DNA of 64,000 bases from positions 62,001 through 126,000 of the forward strand of contig NW_005179146.1 of NCBI RefSeq assembly GCF_000350225.1, read 5' to 3'. The notes below the pieces were generated by a model. It searched no databases. It saw only the letters and a list, made by a program, of their open reading frames with translations, and was not told where the DNA came from. The stretch comes from Chondrus crispus (lineage: Eukaryota > Rhodophyta > Florideophyceae > Gigartinales > Gigartinaceae). Positions 63,601 through 64,000 of the stretch are shown piece after piece. Both the position numbers and the translations under genes were made by a program. Within the stretch, counting starts at the first letter, position 1. Each line of letters starts with the position of its first letter.

Positions 63601-64000
63601 CAGAGTCCCGGGACTCCGCGTTCTTCGAGGACCACCAGGGGGTGCTCAAGCGGAGACACCCCTTCGACCCTGATATCGTACAGGTGGTGGTACCTCGGAC
63701 GCTCCGCGCCAGGCTCCTTCGCCTGTGCCACAACCCGGCCATCGCGGGACACCCGGGCCAGAACCGTATGTACTACGCGCTACGTCGCGAGTACTACTGG
63801 CCCCATCTCGCCGCAGATGTCGCCGCTACGGTGCGGGGGTGTCGGACGTGCGCGATGAACCGGGTTAAGTTGCGGAAACACCTCAACCGTTTGAGGTTGT
63901 TCCCGGCAACTCGGCCGCTCGAGAGCCTGGCTATCGACATTCTGGGTCCGCTCCCCAAGACGAAGTCAGGGAAAAGGTTCCTGCTCGTAATTACCGACCG
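60640..64000 (+). CDS. gypsy pol polyprotein (protease-RT-RNase H-integrase), continues beyond the window
   Basis: One open frame to the window end. Protease region about 60.78-61.2 kb with AVDTCSGYNLV, an unusual form of the D(T/S)G active site. Reverse transcriptase about 61.8-62.5 kb: [46 protein letters not shown]. RNase H about 62.75-63.05 kb: MIDTDPSAYQLGCTL, SATERECFAVVWAV, TDHDALRWL. Integrase HHCC zinc domain about 63.7-63.85 kb: H-x-H...CRTC. The catalytic core begins at LAIDILGPLPKTKSGKRFLL and leaves the window. The order RT-RH-INT assigns it to Ty3/gypsy (Metaviridae). Confidence 0.9.

Larger units (their letters stand above)
57034..64000 (+). mobile_element. Ty3/gypsy LTR retrotransposon, 5' part; looks whole as far as seen
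   Basis: 5' LTR 57034-57653, then a likely primer-binding site beginning TGGTCTCCCGACC at 57655, gag 57730-60300, and pol from about 60.64 kb in a different frame, open to the window edge. Reading of pol after gag in another frame is usual for this superfamily. No break is visible in the part shown. Left flank ATGGG (57029-57033) should recur after the 3' LTR outside the window. It inserted just behind the MULE transposase. Two solo LTRs of the same family lie at 14334 and 17609. Confidence 0.92.

Overview
This window looks like nuclear DNA of a eukaryote with a transposon-rich, intron-poor genome. Evidence for a nucleus: TATA-like promoters, a convincing short spliceosomal intron (GTAAGT, a CTAAC branch site, TTTTAG), Ty1/copia and Ty3/gypsy retroelements, and PIF/Harbinger-like, pogo-like, piggyBac and MULE transposons. 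The mix of very GC-rich compact genes, TE deserts and large Sel1-repeat proteins fits a red alga or another protist alga better than an animal, plant or fungus. This placement is inference and I hold it loosely.

Layout. 1-1159 (-): a Sel1-repeat gene (A) leaving the window. 3.9-6.4 kb: a GC-rich island holding a 100-N assembly gap and two convergent, apparently intact genes, a small CXXC protein and a secreted DUF2135-like protein. 6.6-8.1 kb and 21.5-23.0 kb: two copies of an unexplained 1.5-kb repeat, with a third fragment near 41.2 kb. 9780-15800: a copia element with matching LTRs and target duplication, itself carrying a solo gypsy LTR. 17.6-20.9 kb: a second solo gypsy LTR, a gag remnant and a zinc-finger gene with an intron. 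24.36-25.34 kb: Sel1 gene B, followed by a MITE. 26271-34247: a second copia element whose 5' LTR is split by a 2-kb DNA transposon. 34.9-40.2 kb: a cluster of broken host-gene copies (ESF1-like, double phytanoyl-CoA-dioxygenase-like, METTL6-like, Nudix, XRCC3-like, C2H2 zinc finger). 41.6-43.7 kb: pogo-like element. 44.5-46.4 kb: piggyBac transposase. 46.8-51.8 kb: Sel1 genes C and D plus a collapsed copy of the C locus. 52.4-53.1 kb: exonuclease relic. 53.6-57.0 kb: a MULE whose transposase carries an N-terminal J-domain-like segment. 57034 to the end: 5' part of a gypsy element that looks whole as far as it is visible.

The likely functional host genes are the two in the GC island and the Sel1 family (B, C, D and perhaps A). 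The Sel1 genes are paralogues built on a 38-residue (114-bp) unit, and A, B and C share a related leader just before the ATG. They grow by duplication of two-repeat blocks and shrink by deletion. The most interesting observations are the J-domain/MULE fusion, a hairpin with a compensatory base-pair change shared between the copia LTR and the Sel1-C leader, the Sel1 locus that has lost its whole coding array, and the gene-fragment cluster at 35-40 kb. No tRNA, rRNA or CRISPR array could be supported.
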